NCBI GenBank assembly: GCA_018350325.1
Contig: JAEVLN010000013.1
Coordinates: 1,798,001-1,862,000 of the forward strand
From: Globodera rostochiensis
Lineage: Eukaryota; Nematoda; Chromadorea; Rhabditida; Heteroderidae
DNA length: 64,000 nucleotides
Direction: 5' to 3'
Made by a program: the position numbers and the translations under genes. This document shows positions 1 through 9,889 of this stretch, in pieces (within the stretch, counting starts at the first letter, position 1; every line of letters starts with the position of its first letter). Below the pieces are notes generated by a model. It worked only from the letters and a program-made list of their open reading frames with translations, had not been told where the DNA came from and ran no database searches.

Positions 1-83
1 TCTTTTCCTTTCCCGGCATTACAAATTGCGGACAATGCCAAAATGGTGACCACAATTAGGACAACAACAGCGTGAAATTGCAT
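1..83 (-). CDS. Secreted-protein family, signal-peptide exon (partial at window edge)
   Basis: The reverse strand from 83 down to 1 encodes an ATG followed by a hydrophobic signal peptide ending ALSAICNAGKGK. The same ending (SAICNAGK or SSICNAGK) is found in the complete family members at 16.9 kb and 33.7 kb. The rest of the gene lies outside the window. The upstream cassette (84 to about 480) matches the other family members. The protein is probably secreted; its function is unknown. The repeat and effector-like character is inferred from the complete paralogues only. Confidence 0.6.
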   Translation of the reverse strand, partial: MQFHAVVVLIVVTILALSAICNAGKGK

Positions 84-530
84 ACCGACCTGCTGAGAAG
101 AACAAAAAGATTTTGTTTTAAAAATGAAATAAACTTTTTGGTCTCTAAATTTAATTTAATGAAAAAATTTAAAAATGTTACCTGAAATTTCTTTTCTGAA
201 GCTTTTTGGAGTGATTAAAGAGAGTTGTGTAAGCCGTGGGAATGAATGAATATTTTAGCTGACCTATCATTATTTATATTGACGAATTTACAGACATAAT
301 CAATATTATTTTGGAGTTTATGCTTTTAAAATATTCACTTTTTGTTGATTTAATTGATTTTAATCATCCCCCAAAATAGAAAATATTTTTAAAAAGGTCA
401 ACAAGTGCATTCATTCACTAATCATATGCTTATTGAAAAAGAAAGACAATAATTGATTGGAAAAATTATTTACAAATAATAAAATAATATGTCTAAGTCC
501 AGCCTGAAGACTGATCATCTGCTGGTCGTC
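84..530 (-). promoter_or_regulatory. Shared upstream cassette of the secreted-protein family
   Basis: This AT-rich block carries recurring landmarks: a 'gctgagaagaacaaaa' segment next to the ATG, 'gaatgaatgaatatttt', 'acagacataatcaatatt', then 'aatcatcccccaaaatag' and 'ggtcaacaagtgcattcatt'. The same order recurs upstream of the genes starting at 3487, 7212, 9738, 16940 and 33725, and partly at 42618. It therefore duplicated together with the genes and probably includes the promoter and 5' leader. No specific transcription-factor site was identified. Confidence 0.6.
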
Positions 531-539
531 CATTCTGGA

Positions 540-1226
540 GAAAAGTCTTTTAGTGTAAAAAGTGGTAAACAATACGTTGTCCGTGTACGTTTTGCCATCA
601 CAGCAAAAATTTTACTTTTTGCCACCTCAAGAATTGTTTAAATATTCGAATTTGGGAAAACGGAAATCAGATATGGATTCTACGCCCCCGAATACCCCTA
701 GAAACACCTTTTCCCGATTTTGAAAAAAAAATTAATTTAAAAAAAGGGATGCGCGGGGGGTGACCATCGCCACTAATACTGTTTTAATATACAAAATTTT
801 TAAAGCTAGTGATCCTCTTATTTTTACAAAATTCTCCGTGTTTTTCTCATTTTATGGTGCAAAAATCTTAGATTTTTGTCCAACTTTGAGCTAAGATATG
901 ATTTTTTAAAGGGTCTCGGTCTCGAGTCTCGGGGTCGGTCTCGAGTCTCGACTCGAGAAAAGTCTCGGGTTTTTTGGGTCTCAGTCTCGAGTCTCGGGGT
1001 CAAGTCTCGGTCTCGAGTTTCGGTAAATTTTAGGTCTCGTGCAGCACTAGTAAGGTACCCTCAGCTGCGGGTAAGATTGCTACCCTAGGTCGGACCAGGG
1101 TAAGCACTCGACCTAGCTTCCTTTAAAATTAATTTAAAAATATTTAAAAGTCATTAAAAATAAATACAAGAGTGGGACTAATAAAATAACTATCTGCTCT
1201 TTCATTCTTTCTTCAGGACTCATTGA
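540..1226. other. Non-coding stretch with a 'ctcggtctcgag' word element
   Basis: No gene is seen here. About 910-1062 consists of alternating 'gtctcg/ctcgag' words ending 'gtgcagcactag', one of about ten such word elements in the window. The rest is AT-rich intergenic DNA. Open frames here are by-products of the repeat. Confidence 0.6.
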
Positions 1227-1361
1227 TCAATTCTTTTTACGACTTTTCTTTTTAGTTGATGAGCTTGATGACGTGTCTTCAGGCAGCTGCTGTGGTAGAT
1301 GTTGGGGGGATTGCTGGGGGGCATCGAACAAACTTTGCGCAAAGTTGTCAAACTCGTGACC
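1227..1361 (-). CDS. Terminal exon of a secreted-protein family member (no linked signal-peptide exon found)
   Basis: On the reverse strand the acceptor 'tacacaattcag' at 1362-1373 opens a 45-codon frame beginning GHEFDNF, passing a Gln/Pro-rich stretch and ending in SSSSTKKKSRKKN and a stop. The same acceptor context precedes the last exons at 6039, 9309, 15768 and 36350. The intron upstream of it (1362 to about 1558, resuming at 2495) is the conserved family intron, split by an insertion at 1567-2494. The sequence 5' of that intron is the tail of a different family type, so this is probably an orphan exon left by rearrangement. It may not be expressed. Confidence 0.5.
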   Translation of the reverse strand, partial: GHEFDNFAQSLFDAPQQSPQHLPQQLPEDTSSSSSTKKKSRKKN

Positions 1362-1566
1362 CTGAATTGTGTATATAATGCAGTGATGCTTGCTTGATAC
1401 CCCCGACACTTTTTCGAGACTCGATATGAGACAGAAAGCCGAGAGGACGAATTTGAAAATAGTAGGTAAATTTGTATTGGAGGAAGTGTCGACAACTTTT
1501 AGGACAAAGTGTCGTCCAAATTTTGAGTGGGACGCACCAAAGTTGGTACAGTGAGGTAGTTTAAAG

Positions 1567-2494
1567 TAGGGTAGGACGGGACCGGGACTTTTGGGAAAAA
1601 CCGGGACTTCCCGGGACTAGAAAAACCGGGACCGGGACTTTTCAAGGGAAAATTTTTTTGTATTTTTGAAATTTGACTCAATTTGTTAAAGAAATTTCAT
1701 CAAAATTTTAGCAAAATTATCAATTTTCCTTCGGAATTTCGGGAAAAATTGGTTACGTAAGAGTGGAGGATGTTCGGTGGTGCCGACAGGCGCCGCCGAA
1801 GAAATTTTTACAAAAATTGGCAATCTTTAAGGAACTTGAAGCAAAAATTCAGAAAGATGTGATGAATTTATTTTAAAAATTCTTGTATCTATTCTTTTTT
1901 TGCGTGCATTTTTAATTGAAAAATATTAGAATATTTATTTTAAAAATATTATTAATGAGAGGGTGCCTATTTGAGTAGAGGAGAAAACAAATAAACAAGT
2001 GCTTGCACTCAAGCGGGTTCGAACCCAACACATAACATAAGACTCACCAAAAAGGCAACCCACTAGGCCATCGACCTACTTTGGACAAATCAGTAAAAAT
2101 GGTTGAAATTGTCGCTCAATGATGCCATCATTAGGGGTGTAAATTTAGTCCCGGTTGGTCCCGGTCCCGGCGGGACCAAAAAACCGGGACCGGGACTTTC
2201 AGATTTTAAAAAGTCCCGTCCCGTCCCGACCGGGACCTGAAAAAACCGGGAAATCCCGTCCCGGTCCGGTCCCGGTACCGGTCCCGTGCAACCCTAGTTT
2301 AAAGTAGGGTAGGACGGGACCGGGACCAGTACTGAAATGTCTTTTCTGGGACTGAAATTTAGTCCCGGTTTTTTAAATGGTCCCGGTTTTGTTCAAAACG
2401 TTTTTTTGTCCAGTAGTCCCGGTTTTTTTTGACCGGGACCAAATTTAGTCCCGGTCCCGGTTTTTCCCAAAAGTCCCGGTCCCGTCCTATGCTA
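1567..2494. mobile_element. Composite 'cccggtcccggt' element in a conserved family intron, 8-bp target duplication
   Basis: The left end is TAGGGTAGGACGGGACC; the right end is the reverse complement of TAGCATAGGACGGG. GTTTAAAG flanks it at 1559-1566 and 2495-2502, with a third copy at 2297-2304, so two units (1567-2296 and 2305-2494) appear inserted head to tail at one site. The empty site is seen at about 9593-9606 in the paralogous intron. The interior contains inverted 'gtcccggt' words, a 'gccgacaggcgccgccg' hairpin and a tRNA-like segment. No transposase frame is present. Confidence 0.7.
1975..2095 (-). repeat. tRNA-derived SINE-like segment
   Basis: On the reverse strand, a box-A-like 'tggcctagtgggttg' is followed about 40 nt later by a box-B 'gggttcgaaccc'. 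No cloverleaf acceptor stem can be formed, so this is not a tRNA gene. The flank 'aagtgcttgcactcaagcgg' recurs at about 17360-17382 and partly at 10866-10880, which indicates a dispersed tRNA-derived repeat. Confidence 0.45.
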
Positions 2495-2562
2495 GTTTAA
2501 AGATAACGGTACCGCAAAATGGGCGAAATGGAATGTGTGAAATTCCAATGAACACTTTTTTC

Positions 2563-3487
2563 TCATTGTTTGCTCTCATCCATCCATTCGAGCGGTAATA
2601 ATTAGAGCCCGGATTTTTAGGGACTAAAAACCCTCAAAATAGGGACTAAAAAAGGTGCTAAAACTACCCAAATCCAGTCAATTTTTGCGTGAAAACCTTT
2701 AAAATCTATCATTTTTCTTACAATTGTAAATAAATATAATATTTTTCACATGTTTTGTAATTTTATAAAAAATAACAAAAAAAAAAACAATTTTTTCGGA
2801 AAATATCAATTTTTGGGGGTGGATTTTTGGGCCCAGAAAAAGTCTTTTTTTAGGTGTGCATTTTGGCAAAGAAGAAACTTTGCTTTTAGGGGGAGGTTTT
2901 CTTTTTCTTTTTTTTTGCATTTTTCTTATGAAATTTACGAGATAATTCCTAAAATATTGCATTTTTTATTAAAAATTTTGGGCAAAAGTGCCAAAATAGG
3001 GTCTAAAAACGCAAAAAGGGCGGAATAGGAATTTTTAGGGACTAAAAAGTCGCTCTAATTCAAAAATTTTTCAAAATGAATGCTATTTCTGGGCTTCTCT
3101 CGTCAAACCCTATCCGCAACAAAAAAAAAAAAGGTTAAACCCTAAAAATGCGGGCTCTAGTAATAATGATTTTGCATCGACTGACACTGGTCCCTGACCC
3201 TCATCGACTGTTACCTGCTGCTGCTGCTGATTTGAGGGATTTGATGAGGATGTTGTTGATCCAGGGATTTTGAAGGAACCCGACTGATTTGAGGGATTTG
3301 ATGACGATGTTGTTGTTGATCCATCACTTTTTTTGGGTGTTCTTAGATATGTTGTAAACGTTTTTGGCTTCTTTTCGGCTTGATGAGTACTAGCAGAGCC
3401 CGGCTTCTTCTTCTCTTTCTCCGTGCCGCTTCCCTCAGACAATGCCAAAATCAGGAGCACAATTAGGACAACAGCGTACAATCGCAT
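2563..3487 (-). pseudogene. Secreted repeat protein interrupted by a mobile element
   Basis: The ATG at 3487 opens a signal peptide (MRLYAVVLIVLLILALSEG), then a Lys-rich stretch and two Ser/Asn-rich repeat units of the type SSSNPSNQSGSFKIPGST, followed by QQQQQVTVDEGQGPVSVDAK. This gene is the SEG subtype of the family. The coding sequence is broken after codon LL by the element at 2603-3159. Beyond it, 2563-2594 encodes an acidic tail ending ESKQ and a stop, matching the intact paralogue ending at 42181. The current frame runs into the element and stops near 3110, giving a foreign hydrophobic tail. The function is unknown; repeats plus signal peptide suggest a secreted effector-like product before disruption. 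Confidence 0.7.
2603..3159. mobile_element. hAT-like non-autonomous element inserted in a coding exon
   Basis: The ends are TAGAGCCCGG and CGGGCTCTA, flanked by the 8-bp duplication GTAATAAT at 2595-2602 and 3160-3167. The interior repeats 'tagggactaaaa' in both orientations and has a T-rich core, with no transposase. Reading across the insertion restores the coding tail of the surrounding gene (LL then a tail like the paralogue's PPEWLTDSKQ), so the excised structure is clear. Confidence 0.85.
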
Positions 3488-3725
3488 GCCGTCGGATCGT
3501 TTTGTCAATTTAGGGAAAAATTTAAAATGGAATTTAGTTTATTTTAACTTAATGGAAAAATTTAAAAAGTTACCTGAATTCTTTCTGAAGCTTTTTGGAG
3601 TGATTAATGAGAGTTGTAAGCCTTTGGAATGAATGAATATTTTAGCTAAGCTATTCATTTTCATATTTATATTGATTAATTTACAGACATAATCAATATT
3701 ATTTTGGAGTTTATGCTTATAAAAT

Positions 3726-3915
3726 GGTGACCGGAAATGCGTCAGTGGAAAATGCGTCAGTGATTATTAAATGTCATGCAAAACATGTTTCTGGAGGGCC
3801 TATGACGTCCGGAGATTCGGGAAGTTTTGGCTTGGGTGGGATTCGAGACACTTTACAAAAAAAAAAACACTTTTTTCTCGACTTTTAATAATCACTGACG
3901 CATTTCCCGGACACC
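3726..3915. mobile_element. Small terminal-inverted-repeat element in the upstream cassette
   Basis: Ends: GGTGACCGGAAATGCG on the left; the right end reverse-complements to GGTGTCCGGGAAATGCG. It is flanked by TATAAAAT and TCTAAAAT, a probable 8-bp duplication with one mismatch. Uninterrupted cassettes read 'tgcttataaaatatgcac' across this site. A second copy sits at the same position of the paralogous cassette at 7643. It is non-coding. Confidence 0.75.
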
Positions 3916-4199
3916 TCTAAAATATGCATTTTTTGTTGGTTTAATTGATTTTAATCATCCCCTTAAAATGGAAAATATTTTTAAAAAGGTCAACAAGTGC
4001 ATTCATTCACTAAATCATATGCTTATTGACAGAAAAAGGACAATGAAATGGAAAAATTATTTTTACAAATAATAAAATAATATGTCTAAGAATTGATTGG
4101 GAATAATTGTAAAGTACAACATTAGGAATTATTAATTCTCTATCATTTTAAACTCATTTATCTATTCTCGGGTTGAGACGCTGAGTTTTGCTCTTAACT

Positions 4200-4885
4200 T
4201 AGGGTTGGCACACCGCCAACCCCCGACTTTAATCCCCGACGATTTTGAATTAATCCCCGACCCCGACAGTGCCTTCCCCGACGATTTTGGATTAATTCCG
4301 ACCCCGACAGTGCCTTCCCCGACGATTTTGGATTAATTCCGACCCCGACAGTGCCTTCCCCGACAATTTTGGATTAAACCCCGACAGTGCCATCCCCGAC
4401 GATTTTGGATTAATTCCGACCCCGACAGTGCCTTCCCCGACGATTTTGGATTAATTCCGACCCCGACAGTGCCTTCCCCGACAATTTTGGATTAATTCCG
4501 ACCCCGACAGTGCCTTCCCCGACGATTTTGGATTAATTCCGACCCCGACAGTGCCTTCCCCGACAATTTTGGATTAATTCCGACCCCGACAGTGCCTTCC
4601 CCGACGATTTTGGATTAAACCCCGACCCCGACAGTGCCATCCCCGACGATTTTGGATTAAACCCCGACCCCGACAGTGCCTTCCCCGACGATTTTGGATT
4701 AAACCCCGACCCCGACAGTGCCTTCCCCGACGATTTTGGATTAAACCCCGACCCCGACAGTGCCTTCCCCGACGATTTTGGATTAAACCCCGACCCCGAC
4801 AGTGCCTTCCCCGACAACTCCGACAATTTGTACTTTTTCCCGATCCCATCACCGGTCGGGGTCGTCGGGTAAAATTTAAACCCTA
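4200..4885. repeat. Tandem array, 41-42 bp unit ('ccccgacgattttggatt')
   Basis: About 14 units of 'gacgattttggatta...ccccgacagtgcctt' lie between 4240 and 4815, bounded by 'ttagggttgg' on the left and 'aaaccctaa' on the right. A single diverged unit in the same flank context at 14766-14830 suggests that the array expanded from one. Reverse-strand open frames across it (SGKALSGSGFNPKS repeats) follow the unit length and are not treated as genes. Confidence 0.85.
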
Positions 4886-5068
4886 AAGAATGCATTTTAA
4901 TTGATTTTAATCATCCCCTTAAAATGGAAAATATTTTTAAAAAGGTCAACAAGTGCATTCATTCAATCCATCATATGCTTATTGACAGAAGAAGGACAAT
5001 GAATTGAAAAAATTATTTACAAATAATAAAATAATATGTCTAAGTCCAGCCTGAAGACTGATCATCTG

Positions 5069-5412
5069 GCGCCCGGAAAATGCACCACTAATTTGAAAGA
5101 AAATTTTTGAAAATTAGGAAAACCCGACTTTTAATTAACACCAAAGTCGGATAGAATAACTGGGTAGAGACTTATGTTGGTTAGGCTTAAGCCTAAGCCA
5201 CCCTAGGCTTAGGCTTAAGCATAAAACAGTGGACCCGCCCTCCGTCTTGCCCCTCTACTTGCTTCGTCATCGGCTCGTTGTTGGCGAGCCACTACGCGGC
5301 CTTATATTTCGTAGTAGACTTTAGAATTTGACACTCAAATCTATTTAAAAACATTTTATTAGTGTCGCATTTTTCAGTGTCGCATATTCCGGCGTCGCAT
5401 TTTCCGGCCACC
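5069..5412. mobile_element. Terminal-inverted-repeat element with 9-bp target duplication (MULE-like)
   Basis: GATCATCTG occurs at 5060-5068 and 5413-5421. Ends are GCGCCCGGAAAATGC and, reverse-complemented, GGTGGCCGGAAAATGC, related to the 3726 and 7643 elements. The window start (about 513-530) shows the empty site 'gatcatctgctggtcgtcc'. The 344-bp interior is non-coding and contains a 'taggcttaagcc' inverted motif. A 9-bp duplication is typical of Mutator-like elements. Confidence 0.75.
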
Positions 5413-5937
5413 GATCATCTGCTGGTCGTCCGGGTCAAGTCTCGGTCTCGAGTCTCGGGGTCAAGTCTCGGGTCTCGGTAAATTTTGGGTCTCGTGCATC
5501 ACTAGTAAACAATACGGTGTCCGTGCCCGGGAAGGTCGGGGTTGGCCATGTCGCGGGGGTCGGGGACAACCAAATTTTGGGGCTCGGGGAGTTTTTTAGA
5601 AATAGGAGGGGTCCGGCAAAAATTTGTTTTTGAAGATTTTGATGGTATTCTTAAAAATTAGTCTTGATTTTTTAAAAAAACATTTTCGTGAAAGTCTCGG
5701 GTTTTCGGCTCGAGTCTCGGATTCAAGTCTCGATAAACCTTACGAAACACCAAAATACGATACACGATATACCAGTCAACCCTCAGAGTGACATTTTTTC
5801 AATATTGTGTATAACGATACGGGATAAGGGTCAGACAATTGTGACAACAGTTTTTTTGTTTTCAACGTTAAAATCGTGAACAGTGTGTGGTGAGTGATCG
5901 CAAATGGTGTTCTTTCTTCAGAACTCATTGATCAAAT

Positions 5938-6039
5938 TCATCTTGACGACGTGTCGTCGGGCGGCGGCTGTGGTAGACGTTGGGGGGATTGCTGCGGGGC
6001 ATCGAACAAATTTTTCGTAAAGTCGTCATACGCGTGACC
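5938..6039 (-). CDS. Terminal exon of a secreted-protein family member (orphan)
   Basis: Acceptor 'tacacaattcag' is followed by 33 codons beginning GHAYDDFTKNLFDAPQQ and ending PPPDDTSSR and a stop. It is closely related to the exons at 1361 and 9309. The conserved family intron (6040 to about 6240) lies upstream but breaks off into unrelated sequence, so no first exon could be joined. Probably a duplicated remnant. Confidence 0.45.
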   Translation of the reverse strand, partial: GHAYDDFTKNLFDAPQQSPQRLPQPPPDDTSSR

Positions 6040-6540
6040 CTGAATTGTGTATATAATGCAGTGATGCTTGCTTGATACCCCCGACACTTTTGCGAGACAC
6101 TCGATATGAGACAGAAATCGAGAGGACGCGAATTTGAAAATAGTAGGTAATTTTGTATAGGAGGAAGTGTCGACAACTTTTCGGACAAAGTGTCGTCAAC
6201 ATTTTGGGTGGGACGCACCAAATTTGGTACAGTGAGATACTTTAATGTGGGGTTCCTCCCCGACCCCTCGGGGGCGGAAAATTTTTCTCATTTTGGTACT
6301 GAAATTGGGTCCCGGTTTATATTGACAAATTCACAGACATAATCAATATTATTTTGGAGTTTATGCTTTTAAAATATGCACTTTTTGTTGATTTAATCGA
6401 TTTAATCATCCCCCAAAATAGAAAATATTTTTAAAAAGCAATTCGAATCGTCCTTTTACCAAATAAAATAAATCGAAATGGAATGTGTGAAATTCCAAAA
6501 TTCTAACGAACCACCGCCATTTTGTTCTCATTGTTTGCTT

Positions 6541-7212
6541 TCATCCCCCCCCCCATGCGGGTGGTAATAATAATTTTACATTGACTGGCACGGGGCCTTG
6601 GCCCACATCGACTGTTACCTGCTGCTGCTGATTTGAGGGGTTTGATGACGATGTTTTTGATCCAGGGATTTTGAAGGAACCCGACTGATTTGAGGGATTG
6701 AATGATGTTGCTGATCCAGGGATTTTGAAGGAACCCGACTGATTTGCAGGATTGGATGACGGTGTTGATCCGTGGCGTCTGAAACCCGACTGATTTGCAG
6801 GATTGGATGACGGTGTTGGTCCGAGGCGTCTGAAGACACTTGCGAGGCGTCTGAAACCCGACTGATTTGCAGGATTGGATGACGGTGTTGATCCGTGGCG
6901 TCTGAAACCCGACTGATTTGCAGGATTGGATGACGGTGTTGGTCCGAGGCGTCTGAAGACACTCGACGGATTTACGAGGCGTCTGAAGCCACCCGACTGA
7001 TTTTCGGGATTGTATGACGGTGTTGGTCCGAGGCGTCTGAAGACACCCGACTGATTTTCGGGATTGGATGACGATGTTGATTCGGGGTGTCTGTTGAAAT
7101 TCGACTGATTTGAGGGATTTGAAGAGCCCGGCTTCTTCTCCTGCTTCTTGCCGCTTCCCTCAGACAATGCCAAACTGATGAGCCCAATTAGGACAACAAC
7201 GTACAATCGCAT
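6541..7212 (-). CDS. Secreted repeat protein, SEG subtype
   Basis: The ATG at 7212 opens a signal peptide (MRLYVVVLIGLISLALSEG) and a 223-residue open frame. After a Lys-rich linker come about eight tandem repeats of the type SSNPANQSGFRRHGSTP or NPENQSGVFRRLGPTP, then the conserved QVTVDVGQGPVPV block. The end differs from the paralogue at 42181: a run of nine C on the plus strand (6546-6554) gives WGGG and a stop, whereas a shorter run would read into the usual DESKQ tail. The last residues therefore look like a homopolymer frameshift. Predicted extracellular; the low-complexity, repeat-variable body is typical of nematode secretory effectors, but no activity is assigned. Confidence 0.7.
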   Translation of the reverse strand: MRLYVVVLIGLISLALSEGSGKKQEKKPGSSNPSNQSNFNRHPESTSSSNPENQSGVFRRLGPTPSYNPENQSGGFRRLVNPSSVFRRLGPTPSSNPANQSGFRRHGSTPSSNPANQSGFRRLASVFRRLGPTPSSNPANQSGFRRHGSTPSSNPANQSGSFKIPGSATSFNPSNQSGSFKIPGSKTSSSNPSNQQQQVTVDVGQGPVPVNVKLLLPPAWGGG

Positions 7213-7642
7213 GCCGTCCGATCTGCTGAGAAGAACAAAAGACAAAATAAGGCAGGTTTAAAAGTGAACAACTGAGTCCCCAGTCAAAAGACACTTCAGT
7301 CCCGGGTCTGTAACTCCTCAGGGAATGGTTGCCGTAAAATTTTTTGGATTCTTATATTACAGCCCGAGGGAAGTCGAATGATAAATATAATTTGTTCTGT
7401 TATGCCTCTGGGCCATATGATCCATATTTTCCTAAATTTTTAGGTCTCTCTCTATATTTTAATTCTATGAAAAATTTTAAAAAAACACGAAATTTCTTTT
7501 TGAAGCTTTTTTTGGAGTGATTAAAGAGAGTTGTGTAAGCATTGGGAATGAATGAATATTTTAGCTAAGCTATTCATTTCCATTTATATTGATTAATTTA
7601 CAGACATAATCAATATTATTTTGGAGTTTATGCTTATAAAAT

Positions 7643-7814
7643 GGTGACCGGAAATGCGTCAGTGATTATTAAATGTCATGCAAAACATGTTTCTGGAGGG
7701 CCTATGACGTCCGGAAATTCGGGAAGTTTTGGCTTGGGTGGGATTCGAGACACTTTACAAAAAAAACACTTTTTTCTCGACTTTTAATAATCACTGACGC
7801 ATTTCCCGGACACC
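7643..7814. mobile_element. Second copy of the 3726-type inverted-repeat element
   Basis: It is nearly identical to 3726-3915 and sits at the same position in the paralogous upstream cassette (flanks 'tataaaat' and 'tctaaaat'). It lacks the short internal duplication 'aatgcgtcagtggaa' of the first copy. Insertion therefore predates duplication of these two genes. Confidence 0.75.
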
Positions 7815-8234
7815 TCTAAAATATGCATTTTTTGTTGATTTAATTGATTTTAATCATCCCCCAAAATAGAAAACGATTAAAAATGTCAACAAGCGCATTC
7901 ATTCACTAATCATATGCTTATTGAAAAAGAAAGACAACAATAAATTGGAAAAATTATTTACAAATATAAAATAAAATGTCTAACAATTGACGGGGAATAA
8001 TTGTAAAATTACAACAATATGTATGGAATTAATTCTCTAAATTTTATTGGGATGAGCATTTAAACCGGTTTTTGACCGGTTTAAACATAGGTGAGATCCG
8101 TTTGGTCCAAATTTGTTAGAAATTAAAGTAATACCAAATTCGGAATAATTAAATTTAATTGTTATTCAAAATTGAGAAGAAAAAAAACATTTTTAATTGT
8201 AAAAGAGTGATAAACATACTAATATTATGGCACA

Positions 8235-8585
8235 CTTCCTAATTACCTTACACCGAAACTTAACTCTAACAACTTCCTAATTACCTTACATCGAAACTTA
8301 ACTCTAACAACTTCCTAATTACCTTACATCGAAACTTAACTCTAACAACATCCTAATTACCTTACATCGAAACTTAACTCTAACAACTTCCTAATTACCT
8401 TACATCGAAACTTAACTCTAACAACTTCCTAATTACTTACATCGAAACTTAACTCTAACTCCTAATTACTTACATCGAAACTTAACGCTAACAACTTCCT
8501 AATTACCTTACATCGAAACTTAACTCTAACAACTTCCTAATTACCTTACATCGAAACTTAACTCTAACAACATCCTAATTACCTT
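8235..8585. repeat. Tandem array, 38-bp unit
   Basis: Nine to ten nearly identical units of 'cttcctaattaccttacatc' plus 'gaaacttaactctaacaa'; one unit is shortened near 8455. There are no unique spacers, so it is not a CRISPR array. It is a young minisatellite in an otherwise AT-rich intergenic stretch. Confidence 0.9.
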
Positions 8586-8819
8586 AATGAAATTTGCCTA
8601 TAAGTTGCACAGTTCAATGGGTATTTTAAACAAGGCCCGTCCTTTTAAGCATGGGAATTGCTTTCTTACACAACAAAAATTTAGGTTCAAAATAGGGTTT
8701 GCTCCCCGACCCCTTGGGGGCCGGGAAAGGTCGAGCAGAATTTTAAAAATTGTCAGTTTTTGGTGTCAGAATTTTTAGTCGCGAAAAGTCAATTTTTAGG
8801 GATGTATTTTTGAAAATTT

Positions 8820-9062
8820 TTAAAAATCGACCCTTAGGGGGGGGGGTGTATTTTTCGTTTTTATTACATTTTTGTTAAGGAATTTTTTGAAAAATGGCGA
8901 AATATGGATAAAAATATGGAAAAAAATCGCGAAATATGGAAAAATATGGATTATAAAATGGATTCTAGAAGCTCAAACCAAAGCTAAAAATACTATTTAT
9001 GGCTTTTAGAAGGCGTTTCAAGTGCGCAAAAAAAATATGGATTTCCATATAAATCGGTGCCC
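8820..9062. repeat. 'aaaatatgga' word element
   Basis: Repeated 'gaaatatggaaaa' words with an opposed 'ggatttccatat' at the right end, the same architecture as the other word elements. No clear target duplication was found. No gene. Confidence 0.45.
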
Positions 9063-9213
9063 TAATCATCAACAACAAATGTTTTGTTTTCAACGTTAAA
9101 ATCGTGAACAGTGTGTGGGTTGATCGATCGCAAATGGTGTTCTTTCTTCAGCAGGACCCTCAATGATCAACACTTTTTGCGACTTTTCTTCTTACAAATT
9201 AGTGGATGAAGCT

Positions 9214-9738
9214 TTATGACGTGTCTTTGGGCGGCGGTTGTGATTGCTGTTGGCGGGGTTGCTGGGGGGCATCGTGCAAACTTTTCGTAAAGCTTTCATA
9301 CGCGCGATCCTGAATTGTGTATATAATTCAGTGACCCCGGAACTAAACAATTATTTTGAGCAAAAGTGATCAGAAAGGCTTTTTCGACTTTTTCAGTGTT
9401 ATCGCGCATTGCACATTGGCAGCACAATTTTAAATTTCGGGTTTTGTCTTTCGGGTTTTATTTTCCGATTTGCCCATCCCTGGTGCCAATCACGAATTTG
9501 AAAAATCATTTTGTAACCGACAAAGTGTCGACAACGTTTAGGACAAAGTGTCGAAATTTTGAGTGGGGCACACCAAAGTTGGTACAGTGAGGTAGTTTAA
9601 AGATAACGGTACCTGCTGGTGCGAGTCTTTTGCTACCTCCATTAGTGCCATCCACTTCTTCTTGACATTATCGGATTGACAAATTGCAGGCACGGCCAAC
9701 ATGGCGAGCAAAATTAGTACAACAACGTGCAATCTCAT
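9214..9738 (-). CDS. Small secreted protein, two exons, family with conserved intron
   Basis: Exon 1 (9738-9613) encodes MRLHVVVLILLAMLAVPAIC followed by QSDNVKKKWMALMEVAKDSH and QQ. The donor is 'cag|gtaccg'. The intron (9310-9612) is the conserved family intron and ends 'cacaattcag'. Exon 2 (9309-9214) begins DRAYESFTKSLHDAPQQ and ends in a Pro-rich stretch and a stop. Both exons are in phase, giving about 73 residues. It is related at both ends to the larger members at 16.9 and 33.7 kb but lacks their two middle exons. The function is unknown; predicted secreted. Confidence 0.6.
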
Positions 9739-9889
9739 GCCAATTTGCTGAGAAGAGCAAAGATAAATTTAAGAAAAAAATTTTTAATTATTAATTATAA
9801 ATTAAAAATGCTTTTCTGACTCTTTTTGGAGTGATTAAAGAGAGTTGTAAGCCTTGAAATGAATGAATATTTTAAGAAAATATTTTAAA

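Noticed and set aside
1975..2095. tRNA gene on the reverse strand
   Set aside because: A- and B-box-like sequences are present but no acceptor or anticodon stem forms; treated as SINE-like.
4533..4895. Open frames with SGKALSGSGFNPKS repeats
   Set aside because: The repeat unit equals the 41-42 bp tandem DNA unit, is open in more than one frame, and has no signal peptide or flanking splice structure.
8235..8585. Possible CRISPR array
   Set aside because: Direct repeats without unique spacers in a eukaryotic genome; a minisatellite.
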